This document shows positions 22,900 through 29,500 of a stretch of 31,059 nt of DNA, piece after piece. Positions within the stretch are counted from its first letter, which is position 1, and the number at the start of each line of letters is the position of its first letter. The stretch lies in the IMG/VR virus record IMGVR_UViG_3300023210_000139, positions 1-31,059 of that record; one strand, 5' to 3'. This DNA is from a virus. The position numbers were made by a program, and so were the translations under genes. The notes below the pieces were generated by a model. The model was not told the origin of the DNA. It saw nothing but the letters and a program-made list of their open reading frames with translations, and ran no database searches.

Positions 22900-22908
22900 A
22901 TATAACGT
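22900..22908 (-). promoter_or_regulatory. Leader motif ACGTTATAT (copy 4 of 4)
   Basis: The minus strand reads AATAAAACGTTATATAATT directly before ATG 22895, the motif ending 5 bases upstream. It is in the 23-base gap after the DnaA-domain gene, the likely start of the modification/packaging unit. Confidence 0.5.
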
Positions 22909-22918
22909 TTTATTTTTT

Positions 22919-23377
22919 TTAGTTTGCGAATTCCTCTAGGCTATACTTTTCGACTGGGTTAGCCTCCATATCAGTAAGGACGTCCTCATACATAGCAAGC
23001 GACTTTTTATATAGTTCGTCGACATTCTCTTTAGTTAGTAGAGGTACCTTATCTTGGATATACTGCCTTTTCAGGCCGTCGGTCATATACCTAGTACCTC
23101 CCAAAACATCGTTTAAATTACGGGATAATATAGGGTTAAACTTTACGGTAATATCCCAGTTCTTTAAATGGTGTATAACGGTGCAATGCGTCGTCGGCTT
23201 TCCATTTTCGACAAAGTATTCAGCAATAGCAGTTTTAGTCATTCCGAGGTATTTGTGAAACACGAACATTAAAAGCGCCCTCGCCTCTACATAGTCCCGG
23301 CGCCTTGTATTCTTAAAAATATCAAGGCCCGTTATATTCATTAGTTTACGGCTTAAGGCCAGTTGTAATTTTATCAT
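22919..23377 (-). CDS. DnaA domain IV-like DNA-binding protein
   Basis: 152 residues. FKNTRRRDYVEARALLMFVF (21-40), YLGMTKTAIAEYF and TTHCTVIHHLKNW (62-74) copy the C-terminal DnaA signature (R.R.V.ARQ......R......S...IG..FG.RDHSTVIHA) in order and spacing, with THCTVIHH in place of DHSTVLHA. There is no AAA+ ATPase domain, only the box-binding part plus a charged C-terminal helix region. It would bind DnaA-like boxes and act on origin firing or as a repressor. TTATACACA, a match to the DnaA box TTATNCACA, occurs at 30048-30066 region, and close relatives at two promoters. The start overlaps the stop of the exonuclease gene (TAATG). Confidence 0.7.
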   Translation of the reverse strand: MIKLQLALSRKLMNITGLDIFKNTRRRDYVEARALLMFVFHKYLGMTKTAIAEYFVENGKPTTHCTVIHHLKNWDITVKFNPILSRNLNDVLGGTRYMTDGLKRQYIQDKVPLLTKENVDELYKKSLAMYEDVLTDMEANPVEKYSLEEFAN

Positions 23378-24177
23378 TATAGTTCTCCTTTTATATAATA
23401 GTTATCAATTCCGTCCGTTATTTCGGGGCCGTCAAAATCTTTGCCCTGAATATACTTTTTATAAACATCAATTGCTTTTGTAACCTTTTGTTGCCCGGCG
23501 TTATAAAACTCCTCGCTAACTCTATACTCCGCAATATCTAGGCTAGTCTTATCCAATACTAAAAAGCAAAAGTCTAAGTGGTGCTTTCCGAATAGTTCGC
23601 AGTATAAATAAGCCTGTACATCATAGCCGTATTTTTTAGCGGCGTAAGGAAACCCTTTAATATCAGTCGTTGTTTTTATATCGCAAATTAAATCATTGCC
23701 TAGCATATCGGCCTTACCTCTAAAGGGCATGCCCTGAACGTATCCAATCTCAGGAATTTCACACGCTGACTGTTCCAATAGTTCAACCGCCCGGTTATTT
23801 TTTAGCAGTGAGTCGGCCAACCTTTCGGCGTCTTTCTTTTCTTTTGATGTGTAAACCGTTCCAAACTCTAGAACCGCCTCCCGGTACGCCTTAGAATTTT
23901 TACTTGCAACGTCTACAAAGGGCAACTTATCGAACTTCTCAGGCTCTAAAACTAAAGTATGGAGTAACCGGCCGTCCCTCATTGGTTGGGACTCTAAGCC
24001 GCCCCCGTTTTTGGTTATATCGTAATACTTCTTCGGGCTATCCAATAACAGTTTTAAGGAACTGGATGATAGGGCCAGTTTGTTTAACTCCCCATAGTAA
24101 AACTCATCGTTATACATTCGGCCTATTAAGGTTTTTTTAATATATTCTTTCCCGTCTAATAATTTAATCTTGTCCAT
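23377..24177 (-). CDS. RecE-like PD-(D/E)XK exonuclease
   Basis: 266 residues. ALSSSSLKLLLDSPKKYY (35-52) with MRDGRLLHTLVLEPEKF (66-82), then the nuclease core FRGKADMLGNDLICDIKTT (152-170) with Asp157 and Asp166-x-Lys168, and DVQAYLYCELFG (186-197) with the motif-IV Gln188/Tyr. This is the arrangement of the exodeoxyribonuclease VIII/RecE family (DUF3799-like). It would resect duplex 5' ends for the ERF annealing protein at 25373-25981, giving a phage recombination pair. It is followed by a DnaA-domain gene and preceded by a 24-residue membrane peptide. Confidence 0.85.
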   Translation of the reverse strand: MDKIKLLDGKEYIKKTLIGRMYNDEFYYGELNKLALSSSSLKLLLDSPKKYYDITKNGGGLESQPMRDGRLLHTLVLEPEKFDKLPFVDVASKNSKAYREAVLEFGTVYTSKEKKDAERLADSLLKNNRAVELLEQSACEIPEIGYVQGMPFRGKADMLGNDLICDIKTTTDIKGFPYAAKKYGYDVQAYLYCELFGKHHLDFCFLVLDKTSLDIAEYRVSEEFYNAGQQKVTKAIDVYKKYIQGKDFDGPEITDGIDNYYIKGEL

Positions 24178-24181
24178 TGTT

Positions 24182-24256
24182 TTAGTTTTTAGTGTCTTGT
24201 TTAATTAATATTAATAATAATAATGCTGCGCAAATTAGTGAAATTATGTATGTCAT
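24182..24256 (-). CDS. 24-residue membrane peptide
   Basis: ATG 24256 overlaps the TGA of the upstream nuclease gene (ATGA) and the TAA lies 4 bases before the exonuclease ATG. The peptide MTYIISLICAALLLLILIKQ plus DTKN is a single TM helix with a short charged C-terminus. Coupled start, exact fit and hydrophobic bias support expression. It may be a membrane-targeted regulator or merely a coupling leader. No homolog is known to me. Confidence 0.5.
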   Translation of the reverse strand: MTYIISLICAALLLLILIKQDTKN

Positions 24257-24741
24257 ATTATTTCTTTTTGAAATGCTTTACTATATTTTAAATCTACTAA
24301 TTCCCATTCGGTTACGTCCTCGTGTGAATATAACCACCATTGGGCTATTTGGCAGTCTAAGGTATCATCGTCGGGCCTAATAAATAAATAGTGGCTAGTA
24401 TTCTTATCCTTCAGGTGGGCCCTCTCATTAACCCTTACAACGTCTAAATTGGCCGGTAGGCCTTTAACGTCTATTCTCATCCCGTTAACCTTTATATCGC
24501 AATCCTTTATTGGGTCCACGCCTAGCATTTGCGTCGCGTCGTATTTATACTTATGACTCCAGAAGAAATACTGCGCTATCATTTCGGCTTTGCAACCAGT
24601 TTGTGAAACCCTTAAATTAGGCCTCGCAAACTTTGGGAACTTCTCACCGGTATATAAATTAACCGTATCCCTCAGGCCGCCAATATAAAGCGCCTGTTCG
24701 TTAATTAAAGGTGGGTAATAAAAACTTCCTGTCGTTTTCAT
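24253..24741 (-). CDS. PD-(D/E)XK-like nuclease
   Basis: 162 residues. The core TGCKAEMIAQYFF (48-60, Glu53), KDCDIKVNGMRIDVKGLP (79-96; Asp82, Asp91-Val-Lys93) has the Glu ... Asp ... (D)xK spacing of restriction endonuclease-fold nucleases, such as phage Holliday-junction or end-processing nucleases. The region before it (PPLINEQALYIGGLRDTVN) and after it (WWLYSHEDVTEWELVDL) shows no second domain. It sits in the recombination block, overlapping the coiled-coil gene by 4 bases. Its exact role (resolvase, restriction-like) is not determinable here. Confidence 0.65.
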   Translation of the reverse strand: MKTTGSFYYPPLINEQALYIGGLRDTVNLYTGEKFPKFARPNLRVSQTGCKAEMIAQYFFWSHKYKYDATQMLGVDPIKDCDIKVNGMRIDVKGLPANLDVVRVNERAHLKDKNTSHYLFIRPDDDTLDCQIAQWWLYSHEDVTEWELVDLKYSKAFQKEII

Positions 24742-25067
24742 AAATTAGATATTTGCTTTAGTTTTTTTATTTCAGCCTGTAACCTTTCAATTTCTTGCTC
24801 GGCCTTTCGCGCACGTAAAACCGCTCTATTTTTAGCCGCCCTAAATTCTGATAGTTCCTTATCGTAAATTCTACGGTCTTGCTCCTGATTATTACCCCAA
24901 AAGAAAATACCAACTAAGGAGTCCGACAATAGTCGTAACTCCTCGTTATCTGGTTTCATTTTACACCATTTTTGTGCTATGGTACACGCTACATTTATAT
25001 GCCCGTAATACTCTAAATCTTTCGCTATTGCCATCCTGTCTAAATTATATCTGTTTGGTAGTGCCAT
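24738..25067 (-). CDS. Hypothetical protein with C-terminal coiled coil
   Basis: 109 residues. The N-terminal part (NRYNLDRMAIAKDLEYYGHI) is compact, and residues about 70-108 (ELSEFRAAKNRAVLRARKAE then QEIERLQAEIKKLKQ) form a strongly predicted heptad coiled coil. There are Cys at two positions in the N-terminal half. Start and stop both overlap neighbours (TAATG with the upstream gene, ATGA with the nuclease), so it is coupled on both sides. Possibly a dimerising partner of the nuclease or of recombination proteins. Family not recognised. Confidence 0.55.
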   Translation of the reverse strand: MALPNRYNLDRMAIAKDLEYYGHINVACTIAQKWCKMKPDNEELRLLSDSLVGIFFWGNNQEQDRRIYDKELSEFRAAKNRAVLRARKAEQEIERLQAEIKKLKQISNL

Positions 25068-25345
25068 TAATTTAAATCTATTAATTGGATCACGCCGGAC
25101 GCAATTAAATTCTTAGTTTCCGCGGTTGTCAGTTTCAAAAACTGATTGCGATACCTAGAGGTCGTATTTGAATAGTTCCAAAATTTTTGGTCTAAATAAA
25201 TATTCCCAGTATCATAACAAATAAATATAATTTTTGAATTATAAGATTGATAAAACTCCCCCTTAGGCGTTTTAATCCTGAATTGGTTAGGCACATAGTT
25301 TCCTGACCTTGGCGATTTTAGATTAATAATTTGCGTTGTTTTCAT
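25067..25345 (-). CDS. Conserved-looking phage hypothetical protein, 92 aa
   Basis: A beta-rich basic protein: LKSPRSGNYVPNQFRIKTPK, then EFYQSYNSKIIFICYDTG, IYLDQKFWNYSNTTSRYRNQ and FLKLTTAETKNLIASGVIQL. The R.SGN.V.NQF ... YQSY.SKI ... WNYS.TTS.YRNQFL arrangement recurs in phages of Bacteroidetes as a family of unknown function (recollected pattern). It follows the ERF gene by 28 bases with a CCAAGGACA stretch before the ATG that could be a ribosome-binding site. Likely a DNA metabolism accessory protein. Confidence 0.6.
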   Translation of the reverse strand: MKTTQIINLKSPRSGNYVPNQFRIKTPKGEFYQSYNSKIIFICYDTGNIYLDQKFWNYSNTTSRYRNQFLKLTTAETKNLIASGVIQLIDLN

Positions 25346-25372
25346 TTTGTCCTTGGTTTTTATAGTTTTTTT

Positions 25373-25981
25373 TTATAGTGTTTTAGCCTGACCTTTAGAT
25401 ACGGCTTTTAATTCATTTAGTAGTGCGGCCTTTACAATATAGTTATCTAACAACTTAGTAATCTTAGTTCCGTCAGCGTCGCCCTTTGCGAGCCATTCTA
25501 ACGTCTTTTGAAACTGAGGGTGCTGCTTTGTAAGTTCAACTTTTTTCGGGCCCTTAGAACTGGTGTGTTGGTTTGTTGCGTCGCTATCCTGAGTATCATC
25601 TAATAAAAATAAATTCCCAAGCGCATATTTTTTACCATAACTAGAGGCCGCCCCGAACTGTTGGGGCTTTTGCATCCCTTTAGAGTTTAGGTCAACCGCA
25701 ACTAGTGCAACGGCCGAAACGGATGTCTTACCGTCGTGATTATCTACTAAGGTCGCAATTGATTTCATTATCGGTAGGCCGGCGTCGGCGCTAACCAGTT
25801 CCTCATTTATAAGTAGTGAGCAATCTTGCTCTTTTAACATTGGCTTTATAGCCTCCAGTATATCCTCCGCAGAACGGTATTTATACTTACCAAAACTATT
25901 GGTCCGGTTTTTTGGCGCCTTAAGCGTTGTTTGAATAATTGATAATTTTTTCGTTACTGATAATCTGATACTTGTTTTCAT
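25373..25981 (-). CDS. erf: ERF family single-strand annealing protein
   Basis: 202 residues. FGKYKYRSAEDILEAIKPML (residues 30-49), the middle beta region with SADAGLPIMKSIATLV, and PQQFGAASSYGKKYALGNLF followed by DDTQDSDA match the ERF superfamily of recombinases (P22 Erf and RecT/Red-beta functional class). It would coat single strands and anneal homologous ends, working with the RecE-like exonuclease at 23377-24177. The C-terminal half after 145 is short and basic. Its ATG is one base past the stop of a 49-residue gene. Coverage of the whole family domain is complete. Confidence 0.88.
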   Translation of the reverse strand: MKTSIRLSVTKKLSIIQTTLKAPKNRTNSFGKYKYRSAEDILEAIKPMLKEQDCSLLINEELVSADAGLPIMKSIATLVDNHDGKTSVSAVALVAVDLNSKGMQKPQQFGAASSYGKKYALGNLFLLDDTQDSDATNQHTSSKGPKKVELTKQHPQFQKTLEWLAKGDADGTKITKLLDNYIVKAALLNELKAVSKGQAKTL

Positions 25982-25982
25982 A

Positions 25983-26132
25983 TTATTGGATATTGATTAA
26001 AATTGATTTTTTGATTTCTAATTTTTTAAATAATTCTACTGAGGTAAATATATCAGAGTGCAAAGATGCGTGGTGCAATTGCGCCTCTAAAATTCTGATG
26101 TCACGTCTTAAGTCGTCGGCTTGTGTTTTCAT
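25983..26132 (-). CDS. Small coiled-coil protein, 49 aa
   Basis: ATG 26132 lies 2 bases after the TAA of the 78-residue gene, and its TAA (25983-25985) is one base before the ERF ATG. The peptide MKTQADDLRRDIRILEAQLH, then LHSDIFTSVELFKKLEIKKS, is mostly helical with heptads of Leu/Ile, and could dimerise or bind another protein. It fills the only gap between two genes of the unit driven by promoter block A. Function unknown; no other frame in this stretch is open. Confidence 0.6.
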   Translation of the reverse strand: MKTQADDLRRDIRILEAQLHHASLHSDIFTSVELFKKLEIKKSILINIQ

Positions 26133-26134
26133 AA

Positions 26135-26371
26135 TTATACTTTTTCGATTAAAATTTCTTCTAGACTATAAATTCCGTTGTCGCCCGTAAAGTCAATAAA
26201 GTCTTTACCGATAATAACGGTTCCCCCCTCCTGAAATTCGATGTCCCAGTAAACGTCCTGATTGTGGTCAATAAGCCAATTTTCTAACTTCTCCTCTAAT
26301 GACGAGTCGTCCATATCTACTTGTAAAAGTCGGCCTTGCCTGTCTTGTGATTGAAAAATTCTGATGTCCAT
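26135..26371 (-). CDS. Hypothetical acidic protein, 78 aa
   Basis: First gene downstream of promoter block A. The peptide starts DIRIFQSQDRQGRLLQVDMD and continues with an acidic helix (SSLEEKLENWLIDHNQDVYW) and IEFQEGGTVIIGKDFIDFTG, so a small alpha/beta fold is likely. Acidic small proteins at the start of a phage middle operon often inhibit host proteins, but nothing here identifies a target. No Cys, no membrane segment. Confidence 0.6.
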   Translation of the reverse strand: MDIRIFQSQDRQGRLLQVDMDDSSLEEKLENWLIDHNQDVYWDIEFQEGGTVIIGKDFIDFTGDNGIYSLEEILIEKV

Positions 26372-26390
26372 TTCTTGTTTTTTAAATGAT

Positions 26391-26440
26391 TAATATGCCG
26401 CAATATACGTTTTTAAAGGATATACACAAATGTTTATAAC
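26391..26440 (-). promoter_or_regulatory. Promoter/operator block A
   Basis: On the minus strand TTATAAACATTTGTGTATAT, then TATATTGC at 26400-26407, then CATATTAATC, with a leader of 29 bases to ATG 26371. This matches block B at 18961-19010 base for base over the 22 bases 26419-26440 and closely in the -7-like part. TTTG to TATATTGC spacing is 19 bases. It drives the ERF/recombination genes. The core 26421-26439 is repeated inverted at 30048-30066. Confidence 0.7.
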
Positions 26441-26443
26441 ATT

Positions 26444-26854
26444 TTATTTTTTGTAAACGTAAGAGGCTATTGACTCCGGTAATAAAAAAACGCTTTTAGT
26501 TTCCCTTTTGCCTAGCCAATAAGACGTGGCCGGGCAGTACTTTTTTATCTCCTTAAATTCTCCTATGCCGTCAAGCCAAAACATATAAGTTCCCTCCGGG
26601 TCCGATACAAAATATATTTTAACAATATCCTTATCCAGTTCCATAAGGCGGTTATACTTTTTAACCTCAAGCATTTTATCCTCATAGTATTTAGTTCTAA
26701 ACTTCATCTCGATAACACACCTCCGGCCCTTGGGCGTAAGGCCGCTTGCATCAAATACTTTATTCCCTCCGGCGTGTTCTAACTTCCAACCGTCAAAGGT
26801 GTTTAGGAATAGTATAACGGCCTTTTCGTACTGGTGCAATTTACTCTTCGTCAT
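26444..26854 (-). CDS. Small PD-(D/E)XK/VRR-like nuclease
   Basis: 136 residues. YEKAVILFLNTFDGWKLEHA (9-28), GGNKVFDASGLTPKGRRCVI (29-48) and EMKFR (49-53) contain Asp35 and Glu49-Met-Lys51, the D...ExK core of small restriction-fold nucleases (VRR-NUC / Hjc-like resolvases). A helix with Tyr/Lys (YYEDKMLEVKKYNRLMEL) follows. At this length it could be a Holliday-junction resolvase or a flap-type nuclease in recombination, complementing NinG. It starts 14 bases inside the preceding gene and ends 4 bases before promoter block A. Confidence 0.65.
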   Translation of the reverse strand: MTKSKLHQYEKAVILFLNTFDGWKLEHAGGNKVFDASGLTPKGRRCVIEMKFRTKYYEDKMLEVKKYNRLMELDKDIVKIYFVSDPEGTYMFWLDGIGEFKEIKKYCPATSYWLGKRETKSVFLLPESIASYVYKK

Positions 26855-27056
26855 AGATACTATTTAATTCAGTTATCCAACCCTGAATAATTCTAGGGCT
26901 ACAACTGCAAGGGACTTTAAACTTATGATTAAAATACTTTGCGTGGAGTTCTGAAATTAATTGAACCTCCTCTTTGCTTACTTTTTGTGAAAGCCCGGAC
27001 CTGAATTTCTCCCAGTCCCTACGATCTAATTTTTCAAACTTTTTTATTGTAGCCAT
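26841..27056 (-). CDS. Small Cys-containing hypothetical protein, 71 aa
   Basis: ATG at 27056, overlapping neither but 1 base from the stop of the 44-residue gene. A basic N-terminus (MATIKKFEKLDRRDWEKFRS), a helix, then KVPCSCSPRIIQGWITELNS near the end. The CSC motif followed by PRII.GWI is a short signature seen in small phage proteins near sigma-like genes (recollected), possibly metal-binding with partners in trans. No annotation is supported beyond that. It overlaps the nuclease by 14 bases. Confidence 0.55.
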   Translation of the reverse strand: MATIKKFEKLDRRDWEKFRSGLSQKVSKEEVQLISELHAKYFNHKFKVPCSCSPRIIQGWITELNSIYDEE

Positions 27057-27057
27057 T

Positions 27058-27192
27058 TTAAAATCTTTTAACGTTTATTTTATTCCAGTCCTTGCGGCGT
27101 TTGTCGCACCCGCAATTTGGATTTATTTTTTTCCATATATAGGCTATGCCCGTATATTTAGTTATGTAAAATACTAGGTCTCCGAGTTTCAT
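27058..27192 (-). CDS. Small basic Cys-containing protein, 44 aa
   Basis: ATG 27192-27190 overlaps the TGA of the sigma-like gene (ATGA). The peptide MKLGDLVFYITKYTGIAYIW and then NPNCGCDKRRKDWNKINV has a C-x-C followed by a basic stretch. The NCGCDKRR-type tail is one I associate with small Flavobacterium-phage proteins found near structural and regulatory genes. TAA at 27058-27060 sits just before the next ATG. Coupling and exact fit argue for expression; function unknown. Confidence 0.65.
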   Translation of the reverse strand: MKLGDLVFYITKYTGIAYIWKKINPNCGCDKRRKDWNKINVKRF

Positions 27193-27665
27193 ATTAATGA
27201 TTTTTTAACTTTTTTAATAGTTCGCTTTATTGAGTGATAAGAGATGCCCGTCGACTCTGAAAGTTGGAGCATACTAACGCCTTTAATGCAAACTATATTA
27301 AATATTTTTTTATCGTACCAGTGGAGGTTTTCAATTTTATTTTTTATCTCCTCCGCAATATATATTAGTTCTTGCTCATAGTCATTAGAGGCCTCAAATA
27401 TGCTTTGGCGTTCAATATTTATATACCTTTTACTCTTTCTCTTATGGTCTAAAAATAAGGTTCTTAAAACCTTAAAAACAAAGTAATAATTAACCTCATG
27501 ACTATTGTATAAAATAGATTTATTGCCCTTTAATTCCCAGTCATTTAATTTGATATACATTTCCTGTACAACGTCCTCTGACGTTTCCTTATCGGCACCA
27601 AAAGACCGGACAACATTTATCCAGTCTTGATTTTTTAGGGCTAGTCTTTCTATTAATCTTATCAT
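27189..27665 (-). CDS. Sigma-70-like transcription factor (ECF-type size)
   Basis: I start at ATG 27665, which overlaps the TGA of the preceding gene (ATGA), giving 158 residues; an in-frame ATG 24 bases upstream would overlap that gene further. Residues 25-45 (DKETSEDVVQEMYIKLNDW) resemble region 2.1, LRTLFLDHKRKSKRY is region 2 to 3 linker, and the C-terminal GVSMLQLSESTGISYHSIKR is the region 4 helix-turn-helix. This is the size of a two-domain ECF sigma factor. It may direct late or middle promoters, e.g. the two promoter blocks, by recruiting host RNA polymerase. Promoter linkage is inference. Confidence 0.75.
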   Translation of the reverse strand: MIRLIERLALKNQDWINVVRSFGADKETSEDVVQEMYIKLNDWELKGNKSILYNSHEVNYYFVFKVLRTLFLDHKRKSKRYINIERQSIFEASNDYEQELIYIAEEIKNKIENLHWYDKKIFNIVCIKGVSMLQLSESTGISYHSIKRTIKKVKKSLI

Positions 27666-28510
27666 AATCCACAATGTCCACTGTCGCATTCGTTAAAGTC
27701 ATCATCAAATAATTCTGTTTGTTTAAAACTGTTTTTTATTTGTTTATAGTTAATTCCGTTTTTAAAGGTTCTAACATTATATCCAGTTTCTTGTTCTGCA
27801 TTTATAAACCATTGAAATTTATTTGGGTGCTTATCACTCATCAATTTAAGTAACACTTCGTTTCTATGAAAACATCCTACGCAATTATTCATATAAGCAA
27901 ACCTAACATTTTTATCTTTCCAGTATTTTTCTACTTGGTCTTTATATATATTATCTTTAATTAAAGGGAATACAGGTTTTTGCCATTCTATATCCGCCCA
28001 TTTGTTTTGTGTTTTTCTTTTACCTACAATAGTTTTCATTTCTAAAAAACCATTTTTATTTGTTTTATTCAACATTGTTTTTGCTCTGCTTTGTTCGTTT
28101 GCTCTAAACCCTATACGCATTTTTACAACTTGATTTATTTCTTTATGCCACCAATTAAAAATAGGTTTTAGTTTCATTTCGGTTGTGCAAAATCTTATTG
28201 TTGCATTTGGTAAGTATTTTTTACCATTCCTATCAATAACTTCATCAAAAGTTTTACCAGTAACCCAATCAATTTTAGAGCCTATATACTGTTCTAAGTC
28301 TAACATTGTATATATAATGGTATCTTCTTCTAATGTACCTATAAATTCAGTACCTAACCTATCACTAACTTGCTGTCTTATTTTAGCATCTGGGAACATA
28401 CATTTTTTATCACTTGTTCTAACTAAAGAAAATACATTGTAGTCTGCCGGGTAATTTGCAGCAATATAACTTGACGTTTTTCCACCGCTTAAAGAATTTA
28501 CAGTTTTCAT
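27662..28510 (-). CDS. PAPS reductase-like PP-loop protein
   Basis: 282 residues. PP-loop SLSGGKTSSYIAANY (6-20) with SGGKTS in place of SGGxDS, the PAPS-reductase pattern FCTTEMKLKPIF at 107-118, GFRANEQSRAK at 134-144 and FPLIKDNIYK. Six Cys, 37, 108, 210, 213, 275, 280 (NNCVGCFHRN, ECDSGHCGL), could hold an Fe-S cluster or zinc. It is an adenine-nucleotide alpha hydrolase that may act in sulfur transfer, e.g. on tRNA or DNA (DndC-like) or as a sulfate-assimilation mimic. Base use is strikingly AT-rich (some 60-base lines near 20-30% GC against over 60% in places nearby), unlike neighbours, indicating recent acquisition. It ends in ATGA overlapping the sigma-like gene. Confidence 0.78.
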   Translation of the reverse strand: MKTVNSLSGGKTSSYIAANYPADYNVFSLVRTSDKKCMFPDAKIRQQVSDRLGTEFIGTLEEDTIIYTMLDLEQYIGSKIDWVTGKTFDEVIDRNGKKYLPNATIRFCTTEMKLKPIFNWWHKEINQVVKMRIGFRANEQSRAKTMLNKTNKNGFLEMKTIVGKRKTQNKWADIEWQKPVFPLIKDNIYKDQVEKYWKDKNVRFAYMNNCVGCFHRNEVLLKLMSDKHPNKFQWFINAEQETGYNVRTFKNGINYKQIKNSFKQTELFDDDFNECDSGHCGL

Positions 28511-28511
28511 A

Positions 28512-29429
28512 TTAAAAAGGTATTTTAGTCGGGTCCCGGAGCGGCTCCTTAATTATAGTATTTCCGTTTACCTTAAAGCCTACATTGTTAGGTATTGAAT
28601 CAAATCTTATTGGCGAGTCTATCCCGGTCGGCCGTCCTCCCGTTTCTACTTCCTTAACTTTTCTTATGTGGATATGTGACTGGGTCCAGTCTGAAACGTG
28701 TTGCGTGTACCTATGTATAACTAAAAAATCATCGGCCCGGTTGACAAATTTACCACCTCCCTCAACGTCGCTTGCAAGTGGCGGTATTGGGTGCCCGGCA
28801 TATTCGTGGCCCATTGGGTGCTTAACTCTTAAAGCGGCCGTATTTGCGTGTGTATTTAACCAGACGGTTACCTTGTGGTCCTTACAAAACATTCTTATTT
28901 CGCTAGTTGCCTGATAATCGTATTCGTGACCGCCTAATGTTTTCATTAATTCGGGGTCCTTAACGAGGCTATTATACGGGTCAATCAAAAGGCCGTCATA
29001 GTTCCAAGCGTTCTTAATATGTTTACTTAATTCTAACAAGTTCCTAAAACTGTAAAGTGTTTTATTGTCTATAATTTTAAAGTGGTCGTTTATAAAATCT
29101 AAATGCTTTTTAAAGTCCATTTCTGATACTTTATTTATTGGCCTTAGATCTAAAAACTCAACCAGTTTTCTAAGGATTGAATGGCTCTCGTTTTCACTTG
29201 AATAAATTAGCCACCTTTTACCTAATTTTTTACTATATGAAAGCATCAGATATAAAATAACTGTCGTCTTTCCTACATTCGCGTGGCCTAAAACCACGTT
29301 AAAATTTGACTCCTTAAATCTGAGGTGCTCATCTATTTCAGGAACCCCGAGCCCTTCTCCCTCTTTTATCTTTCCGCTTCTAATATCTTGGAGGGTTTTA
29401 ACTACCTCCTGAAAATTTACTAATGCCAT
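28512..29429 (-). CDS. RecA-fold DnaB-like replicative helicase/ATPase
   Basis: 305 residues. VVLGHANVGKTTVILYLML (45-63) carries Walker A G-H-A-N-V-G-K-T-T and a RecA-like helix; LLID at 147-150 is Walker B with the following PYNSLVKDPE loop; VWLNTHANTAALRV is motif H3/Q-like; KFVNRADDFLVIHRY is an arginine-finger type region. No N-terminal DnaB primase-binding domain is present, so it is a core-only SF4-type helicase, or a recombination-type loader. It follows a terminator (29459-29491); TATATTAC at 29450-29457 may be the -7 box. AAAGGA before the ATG is a weak ribosome-binding site. Host DnaG and polymerase must be recruited. Confidence 0.8.
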   Translation of the reverse strand: MALVNFQEVVKTLQDIRSGKIKEGEGLGVPEIDEHLRFKESNFNVVLGHANVGKTTVILYLMLSYSKKLGKRWLIYSSENESHSILRKLVEFLDLRPINKVSEMDFKKHLDFINDHFKIIDNKTLYSFRNLLELSKHIKNAWNYDGLLIDPYNSLVKDPELMKTLGGHEYDYQATSEIRMFCKDHKVTVWLNTHANTAALRVKHPMGHEYAGHPIPPLASDVEGGGKFVNRADDFLVIHRYTQHVSDWTQSHIHIRKVKEVETGGRPTGIDSPIRFDSIPNNVGFKVNGNTIIKEPLRDPTKIPF

Positions 29430-29458
29430 TTGTCCTTTGGTTTTTTTTTGTAATATAT

Positions 29459-29491
29459 AAAAAAAAGGGCAAGTAGTTAATACCGGCCCTT
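29459..29491 (-). terminator. Rho-independent terminator before helicase gene
   Basis: AAGGGC (29486-29491) pairs with GCCCTT (29465-29470) around a 15-base loop and runs into eight U's (29459-29466) in the minus transcript. The same stem and loop length occur at 18493-18524. It lies 10 bases after the 103-residue gene stop. TATATTAC at 29450-29457 right after it may restart transcription for the helicase. Confidence 0.8.
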
Positions 29492-29500
29492 ATTGGCTTT

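Noticed and set aside
27666-27689. Longer start of the sigma-like gene
   Set aside because: Would extend the overlap with the preceding gene to 28 bases; ATG 27665 gives a normal ATGA overlap.
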